A stretch of 64,000 bases of DNA from Sphingobium_A sp965228065 (lineage in GTDB: Bacteria > Pseudomonadota > Alphaproteobacteria > Sphingomonadales > Sphingomonadaceae), in NCBI GenBank assembly GCA_965228065.1, contig OZ245788.1, positions 6,448,001 to 6,512,000 on the forward strand, written 5' to 3'. Made by a program: the position numbers and the translations under genes. Positions 24,716 to 32,377 of the stretch are shown in pieces (position 1 is the first letter of the stretch; the number at the start of each line of letters is the position of its first letter). The notes beneath the pieces were generated by a model, which made no database searches, was not told the origin of the DNA, and worked only from the letters and a program-made list of their open reading frames with translations.

Positions 24716-24925
24716 ATGGATGTGGTGGAACTCCTTGGTCAAAATGTCCGGAAATACCGGAAGCTAAGGGGTATATCTCAAGAGCAGCTTGCGGCCGACG
24801 CCGGTATGGAACGCAGCTACGTAAGCGATCTTGAGCGCGGAACGCGGAATCCATCGGTGCGTGCGCTGGGTAGGATAGCAACTGCCCTGGAGGTCGAACC
24901 AAGCGCTTTGTTGGAACGCGCGTAA
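24716..24925 (+). CDS. XRE-family helix-turn-helix regulator
   Basis: A 69-residue DNA-binding protein. The whole length is one HTH_3 domain: LGQNVRKYRKLRGISQEQLA, ADAGMERSYVSDLERGTRNP, ALGRIATALEV. ATG at 24716 is the start closest to the domain; an upstream in-frame ATG at 24692 would add eight residues. It is a compact Cro/C-protein-like regulator, convergent with the zinc-ribbon gene. A role as control protein of the island's restriction-modification gene is possible but distant. Confidence 0.85.
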   Translation: MDVVELLGQNVRKYRKLRGISQEQLAADAGMERSYVSDLERGTRNPSVRALGRIATALEVEPSALLERA

Positions 24926-25032
24926 CTTGGCATAACCGTCAAGCTTTCCGTGGGACGCGTTGGCCGGAGTTAAGCGCAATCGCAAGGCTACATGCCTGTT
25001 CATATAAGATGGCCCGTTTTGCGCGCGTCCAG

Positions 25033-25350
25033 CTAGGTCCGCTGCCGCTTCAGATGCCGTCGCCATAGCTCTTCGTCGGGCATCGGAGGTTGACGGCCGG
25101 TCGGCTCCTCTTTCACGATCTCAATCTTTGGTTGCTTCACCTTTTTCCCGCGCGGCAGGCACCGCACGCAGTACAGACGTCGTCCGATCTGGTTCAAACG
25201 GCCATCCCAATAGCGCCGCTCGAACAGCCACCACAGCGCATGCGGATCGAACACGTGCGAGTGCCCGCAAACCTTACAGGTGACCTTGATCGTGTAGTGA
25301 AGCCGAGCCGCTTCAGAGAGGGAAGGCGGCGGCCGATAGCCCATATCCAT
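25033..25350 (-). CDS. Zinc-ribbon hypothetical protein, LexA-box preceded
   Basis: A 105-residue protein with two Cys pairs, CKVCGH and CVRCLPRG, about 40 residues apart, forming a zinc-ribbon-like fold. A Trp/Arg-rich segment (WWLFERRYWDGRLNQIGRR) lies between, and a Lys/Glu-rich tail follows. Probably nucleic-acid binding, which is inference. A perfect GTTC-N7-GTTC LexA-type box lies 53 bp upstream, suggesting induction by DNA damage. Confidence 0.65.
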   Translation of the reverse strand: MDMGYRPPPSLSEAARLHYTIKVTCKVCGHSHVFDPHALWWLFERRYWDGRLNQIGRRLYCVRCLPRGKKVKQPKIEIVKEEPTGRQPPMPDEELWRRHLKRQRT

Positions 25351-25402
25351 ACCGCGCTTCGTCCGAATCGTTGGACGGGCGACGATAGGCGCCTACCCAT
25401 TT

Positions 25403-25417
25403 GTTCTCAATATGTTC
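25403..25417. promoter_or_regulatory. LexA (SOS) box, GTTC-N7-GTTC
   Basis: GTTCTCAATATGTTC is the alphaproteobacterial LexA consensus (GTTC-N7-GTTC; on the other strand GAACATATTGAGAAC). It is identical to the box at 27702-27716 and placed 53 bp before the zinc-ribbon gene. Confidence 0.75.
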
Positions 25418-25532
25418 CCGCCGGATTGGAGAGAAATCAGCAGAAATGCCTTAATGCGGAGCGAACATGCGCTTAGCCGATCAATGTCGCTGGCAAACCG
25501 ATCGCCGAACATGCCAAGAACGAGCTGAAAGT

Positions 25533-26822
25533 CTATCCGTCGACATTGCTTCCTACGGCCTTGCCGATCCCCCTATAGAAATCATGAAGTCCAAAGCATA
25601 TGTTATCCTTGAACTGGTTCTCCGCTTGTTTGAGAAGATCCGACGACGGTTTGATTTCCAGTACCTTATCAGTGAGAAAGGCGCATCCGGCAAGAAGCGT
25701 AGCAGCGGCCCCCATCGCAGTTTGAACCTGTGAAATCGAACCGGCAAGCACCCCGCCAGTGAAAGCACTAGCGAGTCCTCCACTACCCAGTTTTATTAGT
25801 TCGCAACGAATTTTGAACGAAAGGGACGATCTCTCTTTTTCTATCTTGCTCGACAAATTTCTATATTCGGAAATATACTGACTTATTTTGGAATCAAAGT
25901 CAGATTGACCCGTATAGTCTCGCGCCAATTCTGCGACCGAGCGAAGGAGAGCATCGCGTTTCTCGGCCTGCCTTCCCCAAACCTCCGTTCTCAATTTAAG
26001 AACGTCCCTAATTTCCATTCTTTCTAGCACAGCCTCGTCTAGATATTCTTCGTGTGCTATTTCTAGCGCACGCTGGCGGGAGGTCCAGTATCGATCTTCG
26101 ACTGCAAGTTGATCAATAACATTAGACGCTCGACTCGCAATCCTCTGAACAACAGCCCGCGATCCACCGGACGAAAATATCGGAACAAGATCTTTTGCTG
26201 TACAATAGCCTATCGTCTTCATCGCAGAGGCGGCTCTACTCCTAGCAATAACTGTAAAACTTTCCCTTAAACTCTCTTTAATGAATTCACCGACAATCTG
26301 AGGAGGTGCAGGATCGTCATTTATCCTTCCATCAGCCGAACAACCACTGATTGCCAAGTCGGCGATTATATCATCATCAAATCGTAATAGGTCAGCGTCG
26401 CCAGATATTGCGGCATGAAGCACATCCTGATCTCGTACCAAATTCCTATATGCCCAGAACATAAACTCTGGATTCAGCGGATACCCTCCAGTTTCTACCA
26501 TGCCGATGATGAACGATTTTCCAACCGAGAGGTCATATGTTGATTTAACTTCGACAACTCCCTCGGACATCCCGATTCTTAGATCATCCATGACCTTTGA
26601 AAACTGATCATCATATCCTGGCACTTTGCCCAATGGCCTCACTGGCCCCGAATCAGCGCTAAAAAAGGGCATACCCATAACGGACGGAAATGTTTGTGGA
26701 GGAATTAGCTCTCGATCTCCAGGGTCAGCTACGAGCACCTTGTCGTACGTAAGCAGTGCCTTCTTGATATCAAGAAGGGAAGGCGGCGTCTCACTTGGAG
26801 CAATGTACCCACGTCTAATCAT
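25533..26822 (-). CDS. AT-rich orphan gene, unknown protein
   Basis: A 429-residue protein with clearly lower GC and different codon use than its neighbours, typical of recent transfer. N-terminal half: mixed alpha/beta (ALLTYDKVLVADPGDRELIP, FMFWAYRNLVRDQDVLHAAI). Residues of about 180-330 are helical and may form a coiled coil (YISEYRNLSSKIEKERSSLS). Near 345-385 lies a Gly/Ala-rich hydrophobic stretch (SGGLASAFTGGVLAGSI, MGAAATLLAGCAFL) that may form a membrane hairpin. Family not recognised. Position among island cargo is compatible with a defence role, but nothing proves it. Confidence 0.65.
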   Translation of the reverse strand: MIRRGYIAPSETPPSLLDIKKALLTYDKVLVADPGDRELIPPQTFPSVMGMPFFSADSGPVRPLGKVPGYDDQFSKVMDDLRIGMSEGVVEVKSTYDLSVGKSFIIGMVETGGYPLNPEFMFWAYRNLVRDQDVLHAAISGDADLLRFDDDIIADLAISGCSADGRINDDPAPPQIVGEFIKESLRESFTVIARSRAASAMKTIGYCTAKDLVPIFSSGGSRAVVQRIASRASNVIDQLAVEDRYWTSRQRALEIAHEEYLDEAVLERMEIRDVLKLRTEVWGRQAEKRDALLRSVAELARDYTGQSDFDSKISQYISEYRNLSSKIEKERSSLSFKIRCELIKLGSGGLASAFTGGVLAGSISQVQTAMGAAATLLAGCAFLTDKVLEIKPSSDLLKQAENQFKDNICFGLHDFYRGIGKAVGSNVDG

Positions 26823-27051
26823 GCAGAGATGTTGGACAATGCGGTCACCAAGTCAATGGAGCAGCCTGCCTGTTACCTTATACACCCTCTGCTGACTCTC
26901 GATCCGTTGTCCCAATCGCGCCGATACGTCGCATGACCCGCCTTGAGCTGCGCACAGGACAGTTCGAGCCCTCCAGCATAGACGATCGCGAGAGTTCACC
27001 CATAGCGATCCTGGCCGATACGATCGATGCAAACACACTTACGGTGATGGG

Positions 27052-27312
27052 TCAGTTTGAATTTATCACCGGCAAAGGGTCTATCATCTCCACTTTCGTC
27101 CAAACCGAGGCAGAGTCTTTCTCTTTGCCCCCTTGGGCTGCTACCCAAGTCTGCCCCGTAGCAGTGTCGAGTAGCATCGTGTCGGCCCGCACATGGGGAC
27201 TGTGGACAATTACAAAGCGCCCAACCGGCGGAGTTGGCCTGGAGCCAGAGCTGTATCCATCGCAGCCCGAAATCAGGATGGCGCTCAATAATAGCAAGTA
27301 ACGGTATCGCAT
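27052..27312 (-). CDS. Small lipoprotein
   Basis: An 86-residue predicted lipoprotein. ATG at 27312 is preceded by a perfect AGGAGG ribosome site 9 bp upstream. The signal RYRYLLLLSAILISGC ends in a lipobox. The mature part contains GRFVIVHSPHVRADTMLLD and ATGQTWVAAQGG. Family not recognised. The frame extends upstream through a fragment resembling an SRAP start. Confidence 0.6.
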   Translation of the reverse strand: MRYRYLLLLSAILISGCDGYSSGSRPTPPVGRFVIVHSPHVRADTMLLDTATGQTWVAAQGGKEKDSASVWTKVEMIDPLPVINSN

Positions 27313-27360
27313 TTTCTCCCCCCTCCTGAGGGCGCGCATATCATGCAGCCCGCTTTTTGT

Positions 27361-27399
27361 AAGGGCCGCGCTTTTGCGGGTGGAGTAGAGATTGCACAT
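27361..27399 (-). pseudogene. N-terminal remnant resembling an SRAP (YedK/HMCES) protein
   Basis: ATG at 27399 encodes MCNLYSTRKSAAL. SRAP proteins begin with the catalytic Cys2 in MCNLY or MCGRF contexts. After about 13 residues the similarity ends and the frame runs into the lipoprotein. SRAP genes are often SOS-controlled in this group and a LexA-type box lies 300 bp away, so a deleted SRAP gene is plausible. The evidence is short. Confidence 0.3.
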
Positions 27400-27431
27400 C
27401 GCCGTAGCATCCGCCTGCAGGATGGCGAGAG

Positions 27432-27653
27432 TCAATCGTTTGCGCGTTTGCCCATCAGCAGGAGCTCATCAGGCGTACGGCCCCGCCGCGCGATCTCCGT
27501 TTCTGCCATGACGACGTCGATCGAAGGGCCGTCGCACGGCGTGTCGATCATCTCGAAGTACCAATCCGCTAGCTCTCCGTCCGTCAGGCGCTGAAGCTGC
27601 GCAGCGGAATAGATGGGCTTCATGGCATCGATCATTTCCTGGAATGCGTTCAT
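27432..27653 (-). CDS. Small hypothetical protein
   Basis: A 73-residue acidic helical protein (LQRLTDGELADWYFEMIDTP, VVMAETEIARRGRTPDELLL). No signal peptide, family not recognised. It is divergent from the gene at 27743, with a LexA-type box 49 bp upstream of its start, so it may belong to the same SOS response. Confidence 0.5.
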   Translation of the reverse strand: MNAFQEMIDAMKPIYSAAQLQRLTDGELADWYFEMIDTPCDGPSIDVVMAETEIARRGRTPDELLLMGKRAND

Positions 27654-27701
27654 CTCGCCCTCGCGACTCGGAGAACCGCCAGCATACGCCTGTGGACTTT
27701 T

Positions 27702-27716
27702 GTTCTCAATATGTTC
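27702..27716. promoter_or_regulatory. LexA (SOS) box, GTTC-N7-GTTC
   Basis: GTTCTCAATATGTTC, identical in all 15 bases to the box at 25403-25417. It lies in a divergent promoter region, 26 bp before the ATG at 27743 and 49 bp before the start at 27653. Confidence 0.75.
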
Positions 27717-27742
27717 TCATTCGTTCGGGCAGCGCCTATCCA

Positions 27743-28294
27743 ATGGACATGTCCCGAGTCGATCCTGACAAGCTGATGATGTTCGCGCTCTACGTGCTCG
27801 AGGAAATGATCGGCCAAGCCAAAGGAAACACCGAAAGGACCATGAAGCGGACTTGGGCGGTCCGTCTTGCGCTGGCCTATCTCCATCAGCGCGGTATTGC
27901 CGATGCGACGGCATGCTCGAACATCTGGCATGCCTTGGTCGACACCGGGACCGAGGGCAGCACGGACATGATCCACGCCTACTGCCGGCATCGCGATCTC
28001 AATGCGTACGTAGCCGCCATCTTTCGCTCAGCCGGAATTCCTCCTTTCAGGGAAGGTCGGCCGCCAGAGATTGCAGATGGGCCGTTTAAGCGACGGCTGA
28101 TCCCGGTCCTAGAGAAGCATGTCTCACATGGCCCGTTGCCGCCGGCTCCTATCGACAAACCTATGACACCAGATGAGTGGCAAGCTTTCCAGGCCGCGCG
28201 GGAGGCGACGCGTGGGAACAGCATTCAAACCTCACATCCAAGGAATAAGCGGACGAAGGGGACGACGGTTGGAAATGGATCGCGTAAATCCTGA
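27743..28294 (+). CDS. Hypothetical protein downstream of a LexA box
   Basis: A 183-residue cytoplasmic protein. ATG at 27743 (or 27749) is chosen because it follows the LexA-type box at the right distance. Features: a helical first half (LMMFALYVLEEMIGQAK, TWAVRLALAYLHQRGI), then PMTPDEWQAFQAAREATRG and a basic tail. Family not recognised. Probably part of the island's DNA-damage response. Confidence 0.55.
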   Translation: MDMSRVDPDKLMMFALYVLEEMIGQAKGNTERTMKRTWAVRLALAYLHQRGIADATACSNIWHALVDTGTEGSTDMIHAYCRHRDLNAYVAAIFRSAGIPPFREGRPPEIADGPFKRRLIPVLEKHVSHGPLPPAPIDKPMTPDEWQAFQAAREATRGNSIQTSHPRNKRTKGTTVGNGSRKS

Positions 28295-28356
28295 AGCCAC
28301 AACTAATGCCTCCGCAGGTTAACCCTGTCGAAACCGGCAGATCATAAGCTGGCATC

Positions 28357-28704
28357 ATGCGTCAGGACTATCCCAACTTCCGCAAGGCACAACGTCAAGG
28401 CGGCCCCTATCGCAGAGGGCGACGCTCAAGCCCCAAGCCGCAGAGTTATCTCGCTACAGTGCTGATCCTAAGTGGTGCGGCGGCTTTCGTCACTTGGCAG
28501 GCCACGCCGCAGATTCAGTCGATTACCAGCTCGTGGAACAAGACGCCCGAAGAGATCGAGGCGATTGAGAAGTCGGTCTATTACGGCGGATGTGATGACG
28601 CACGCTCACGAGGCGCAGCACCAATTTATCGCGGTCAGCCTGGATACCGAGCGCGCATGGATGGTGATGCCGATGGGATCGCTTGCGAGCCGTATCGGAG
28701 ATAA
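28357..28704 (+). CDS. Membrane-anchored Excalibur-domain protein
   Basis: A 115-residue protein. The N-terminal 30 residues are basic, then one membrane helix (YLATVLILSGAAAFVTWQA). The C-terminal 40 residues are an Excalibur calcium-binding domain: YYGGCDDARSRGAAPIYRG, then GYRARMDGDADGIACEPY, with the DxDxDGxxCE loop and the two cysteines. The domain is usually found beside thermonuclease or excreted proteins. Here it stands alone outside the membrane. Role unknown. Confidence 0.8.
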   Translation: MRQDYPNFRKAQRQGGPYRRGRRSSPKPQSYLATVLILSGAAAFVTWQATPQIQSITSSWNKTPEEIEAIEKSVYYGGCDDARSRGAAPIYRGQPGYRARMDGDADGIACEPYRR

Positions 28705-28837
28705 TGGCGCTTAACAACAACTAGGTCGAATCTTCACGGAGCGGCTACGTCGCTAGACTCGACGCGCTCTATATCACTATAGAAGCTCGTGAGCGTACCG
28801 CACGATGGGAACGCGACAAAAGAAGTGGTGAGGGGCG

Positions 28838-30022
28838 ATGCCAAAATCTAGACTCGTCATATCTGACCGGGAAATAGGCCTCATAAAAGGCCTCGCCTCT
28901 CATAAAGGCTATAATGACCAGCAGATTTTATCTATTTTCAGTTATTTAGATCGCAACATCAATCACCGTGAGATAAGTTCCATCAGAAACGGTGGAAAAC
29001 CGCGATACGCGTCCGCTCCTACTGCATCTATCGGCGACGTCGATGCAATATTGTATCAATATAGTAAGATCTCATCTCTGGCAGATCGCCTTGGTTTTTG
29101 CGAAATGGATCCAATAACTGCAAACGTGCATAAATCGGTTGAAATAATGAAGACCGCGATTTTGGTTTTTAACAATAATATAATTTCGACGAGATCCGAA
29201 TCATTTATCGTTCTTGCAGTAATAGCGTGGACCTATCTAGTGCACGCCCGCCTACGCAGCCAGTCGATTGAACCTGTATATCGCAATCCCGACGGCACGC
29301 CGATTCTAATCGACGGCAAAGAAAAATTATGGGAACTCGGGCACTGCTTAAACAAAGAGGAAACCGGACTAACAAACGGAGAACGCCATAACCTCGCGTA
29401 TATTATAGCTATTAGGAACGAAGTAGAACACCGATCGTGTGAAGATATCAATGATCAGATACAGTCAAAATTACAGGCGACTGCACTGAATTTTCTGCGA
29501 TTTGCTAAAGAAAAGTTCGGCATAAAGTTTGATTTCTCCCATGACCTATCCTTCGCGATTCAACTGCAAGCTCTCACACTACAGTCACAAAACATTATAA
29601 AGGGCCACGGCGGAGTAGCGAAATCGGTTGCTGCCGTAAATGCTATACTTGAGACGCCCATGACTGCCGCTGACTTCAACGATCCTGATTACGCATTCCG
29701 TGTTTACGTCGTGCCGAAGGTCACAAATAATTCCAAGAAGGCCGATCAAGCGGTGTCCTACAGCCCAGTTGGCTCGAACGTCGAGGTCGCTATCAAGCAT
29801 GTGGAGCGCCCAAAATATCGCATGACCGAGGCAATCCAAATGTTAATCGAAGACGCCGTACCGGGCGTCACGTCCCACACATTCACCGAAGCGTGGAAAG
29901 CGAAGGACCTCAAGAATCCAACCAAGGGACTGGCGGTTCTACTCGGCGGTCAGTGGTTCTGGTATCAAGAAGGTGTCGACGAAATTAAGAAAATTCTCAC
30001 AACTGATGCGGCAGGAGAATGA
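28838..30022 (+). CDS. DUF3644 protein with HEPN-like RNxxxH motif
   Basis: A 394-residue protein, AT-rich against the genome average. Residues 1-60 look like a helix-turn-helix with a DNA- or RNA-binding character (ISDREIGLIKGLASHKGYND, HREISSIRNGG). Residues of about 90-225 match DUF3644 (HKSVEIMKTAILVFNN, then ESFIVLAVIAWTYLVHARL) and contain IIAIRNEVEHRS, an Rx4H arrangement as in HEPN ribonucleases. The C-terminal 70 residues (RMTEAIQMLIED, TFTEAWKAKDL, FWYQEGVDEI) resemble a winged-helix-type fold. The stop overlaps the next start (ATGA). It is the penultimate gene before attR, a usual place for defence cargo. Ribonuclease activity is inference. Confidence 0.75.
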   Translation: MPKSRLVISDREIGLIKGLASHKGYNDQQILSIFSYLDRNINHREISSIRNGGKPRYASAPTASIGDVDAILYQYSKISSLADRLGFCEMDPITANVHKSVEIMKTAILVFNNNIISTRSESFIVLAVIAWTYLVHARLRSQSIEPVYRNPDGTPILIDGKEKLWELGHCLNKEETGLTNGERHNLAYIIAIRNEVEHRSCEDINDQIQSKLQATALNFLRFAKEKFGIKFDFSHDLSFAIQLQALTLQSQNIIKGHGGVAKSVAAVNAILETPMTAADFNDPDYAFRVYVVPKVTNNSKKADQAVSYSPVGSNVEVAIKHVERPKYRMTEAIQMLIEDAVPGVTSHTFTEAWKAKDLKNPTKGLAVLLGGQWFWYQEGVDEIKKILTTDAAGE

Positions 30023-30504
30023 TGATATTTCCTAGTGACTGGGCATTCGAGCTCATCAAGCTCATTGCACAGCTAGGCGGCGCGCTTCTCATCGCGTGGC
30101 TCGCGGTGCGTTGGGCGTTGCAGCGCTACAAGAAAGAGAAATCATGGGAAAAGCGGCTGCAGGCCTACACCGATGTTATTCTCGCAATTGGTGAGATGCT
30201 GACCGTCCATCAGTCTTGGTTGCAGGAAATTGAAGAGGGTTTTGCTTGGACATCAGAATTTAAGGCTGGCCTATCGCGCCGCTATCAGATCTCGCGGGGT
30301 AAGCTCGATGAGGCACGTGCGATGGCCTCATTGCTGTTACCTGACGACACTGCTGCGACACTCCGTTCGCTGATTTCCGCCTTGGAGCAAATTCCCGAAG
30401 ATATCTCCGCGCATCAACGCCACTCAGAAGCAATCGAAAAGCTCTCGGTCGCTATCGAAAAAATCGTGACGCAAGGCCGTACGTCGCTCGGTGTTTTCTA
30501 TTGA
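30019..30504 (+). CDS. Membrane-anchored partner of the DUF3644 protein
   Basis: A 161-residue protein. One N-terminal membrane helix (LIKLIAQLGGALLIAWLAVRWAL) is followed by a long soluble helical domain (YKKEKSWEKRLQAYTDVILAIGE; SRGKLDEARAMASLLLPDD; QRHSEAIEKLSVAIEKIV). The start ATG overlaps the DUF3644 stop by 4 bp, with CAGGAG 4 bp upstream, so the two are translationally coupled and probably made in fixed ratio. The helix-plus-cytosolic-domain design could tether or sense for the HEPN-like partner. Family not recognised. Confidence 0.65.
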   Translation: MMIFPSDWAFELIKLIAQLGGALLIAWLAVRWALQRYKKEKSWEKRLQAYTDVILAIGEMLTVHQSWLQEIEEGFAWTSEFKAGLSRRYQISRGKLDEARAMASLLLPDDTAATLRSLISALEQIPEDISAHQRHSEAIEKLSVAIEKIVTQGRTSLGVFY

Positions 30505-30538
30505 TCCCCGTTCGCGACCTTAGCGGGAAATGAGCCCC

Positions 30539-30723
30539 ATGCTGCTGGAAAGCTGTTCGCCGTATCGGATGCCGTTACCTACCCAAAGCGACCCACTGTG
30601 GACCCACTTGGGTCATCCACGTTTACGCTCTTTGGGCTGATCCAGCGCCGGTAGCCTGCTGGAACGTCTTAACGCCAATGGTGCCGCTTAGGTGACTCGA
30701 ACACCTGACCCTCGCATTACGAA
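30539..30723. repeat. attR: right 185-bp direct repeat of the genomic island
   Basis: It matches 10513-10697 without gaps, with about 10 differences. The right 45 bp are part of the intact tRNA-Thr(CGT); the remaining 140 bp are the sequence 3' of the tRNA. The homology is much longer than a usual tRNA attachment core, so the island brought its own copy of the flank. Confidence 0.9.
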
Positions 30724-30754
30724 TGCGATGCTCTACCGGCTGAGCTAAAGCGGC
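30679..30754 (-). tRNA. tRNA-Thr(CGT)
   Basis: 76 nt with encoded CCA. Acceptor stem GCCGCTT / AAGCGGC, D arm with TAGCTCAGCCGGTAGAGC, anticodon stem TCGCA / TGCGA with loop TTCGTAA (anticodon CGT), T arm with GGTTCGAGTCACC-type loop (GTGTTCGAGTCAC). It is the integration target of the 20-kb island; its 3' 45 nt are duplicated at 10653. Confidence 0.97.
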
Positions 30755-30911
30755 CCATTGCGTCCCACACTATTGTGCGGGCGGCTGGCGCTTAGCAGTG
30801 GCCAACGGGTTGCACAAGCGCCGAAGATGCGTTTTGCTGCATGTTTCGATTTACTTTTCCTCAACCATATACGTCCATTGTTGGCCGTGGCGACATGCCC
30901 TGGAGCGCGGA

Positions 30912-32198
30912 ATGGATACGATGCGTGCAATCGACGAACAGGAAACGCTCGACCGCGACCATGCGGACGAGGGCTCCGTCGATGCGTCGATTTCGATCGG
31001 AACCGACGAACGCCGCATGCATGTTCGCGCCTATAATCACTGGGCCTCGCTGCTCGAAGGCCGCCCCTATCCGCTGATCGGCGATCTTCAGCCCGCCGAC
31101 CTCGAGGATTTCGGTCCGCACAGCGTCCTGCTCGATTTCACCGAGAATCCAGAAGATCCCGCCGTCGCCTATCTCGGCTACAAGCTGCGCGACGAATGCG
31201 AGCTCGGCGCCGGAATCGCGGCGATCACCCAGGTCCCGAGTCGATCGCTGCTGTCGCGGCTGACCGACCATTATCTGGAGATCATCGCGAACCGCGCGCC
31301 GATCGGCTTCGAGGCCGAATTCGTCAATGTGCGCGGATCGAATACGCTCTATCGCGGCATATTGATGCCCTATTCGTCCGACGGCGATGCGATCGATTTC
31401 ATCTACGGCGTCATCAACTGGAAGGAAGTCGTCCTCTCCAGCCTGGAGAACGAACTCGTTCTGGAAATGGACCACGCGATCCGTGCCGCGCCACGTGCCG
31501 CCCCAGTGCCCGTCTGGGCGGATGGCCCCCATGGCGAGACGATCGACAGCGATCAGGACGCCGAAGACGAGTCGATCGAGGATGGCGCACCACTGCCCGA
31601 CGATGCCGGGCTTGCCGATTTCCTCGATGCCGCGCGCGAAGGCGCGGTCGCTTTCCGTGGCGCCGACAGCCGCAGCCGCGCCGCGCTCTATCGCGCGCTC
31701 GGGCTGTGCTATGATTTCGCGCTGGTCGCCGAGGCGCGGCCCGAAGAATATGCCGAGTTGCTCGAAGATGCCGGCATGACCGCGCAGGCACGCGCGCCGA
31801 TGACGCCGATCGTGAAGCTGGTTTTCGGTATCGACTATGACAAGGGACGGCTGACCGAATTCGCCGCCGCGCTGAGCCATGGCCGGCGCCTGGCGCTGGG
31901 TGCCGGTGAATTGCGCGGCTTCCTGGAAGGCGCCAAGGGCGGACTGAAATCGGTGGTCAAGGCCGAGCGCGCCCTGCGCGCACCGGCCACGCCACGGCCC
32001 GATCGATCGGCCGCGGGCAAGGCGCGTCTGCGCGATGCGACGCCAAAGGGCATCGTCCGCATGGAAACCGGCGAGGATGAGTTCATCCTGCTGATCGCCC
32101 GTCGCGTCGGCGACGGCACGATCGGCGTTCTGGGCGCCGTGGACGATGCGGATATGCTCGACCGCGCGATCCGCAAGTCGGCCAAATCGCAGCATTAA
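30912..32198 (+). CDS. PAS-like sensory protein
   Basis: A 428-residue protein. ATG at 30912 is used; the frame opens earlier but over non-coding sequence. Residues of about 30-170 have a PAS_5-like pattern (RAYNHWASLLEGRPYPLIGDL, HSVLLDFTENPEDPAVAYLG, then YRGILMPYSSDGDAIDFIYG). A charged linker and a helical second half follow, with LIARRVGDGTIGVLGAVDD near the end. No kinase, GGDEF or DNA-binding domain is seen. Chromosomal core gene beside the tRNA. Its signal and partner are unknown. Confidence 0.65.
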   Translation: MDTMRAIDEQETLDRDHADEGSVDASISIGTDERRMHVRAYNHWASLLEGRPYPLIGDLQPADLEDFGPHSVLLDFTENPEDPAVAYLGYKLRDECELGAGIAAITQVPSRSLLSRLTDHYLEIIANRAPIGFEAEFVNVRGSNTLYRGILMPYSSDGDAIDFIYGVINWKEVVLSSLENELVLEMDHAIRAAPRAAPVPVWADGPHGETIDSDQDAEDESIEDGAPLPDDAGLADFLDAAREGAVAFRGADSRSRAALYRALGLCYDFALVAEARPEEYAELLEDAGMTAQARAPMTPIVKLVFGIDYDKGRLTEFAAALSHGRRLALGAGELRGFLEGAKGGLKSVVKAERALRAPATPRPDRSAAGKARLRDATPKGIVRMETGEDEFILLIARRVGDGTIGVLGAVDDADMLDRAIRKSAKSQH

Positions 32199-32377
32199 TG
32201 CACGCGCCCGCAGACGCGGACGCATCCCGGATCGGTTCATTCGAACACCGCGCAGACTGACATCAAGCCCCGTTTCGGAGCCCGTTACGGGTTGAGATCG
32301 CCGCCGCAAGGGCGCATAGATCAGCAATAATATTGCGTGGCGTGATCCGCGACCGCGCACCATGCAGGCGGAGTATT

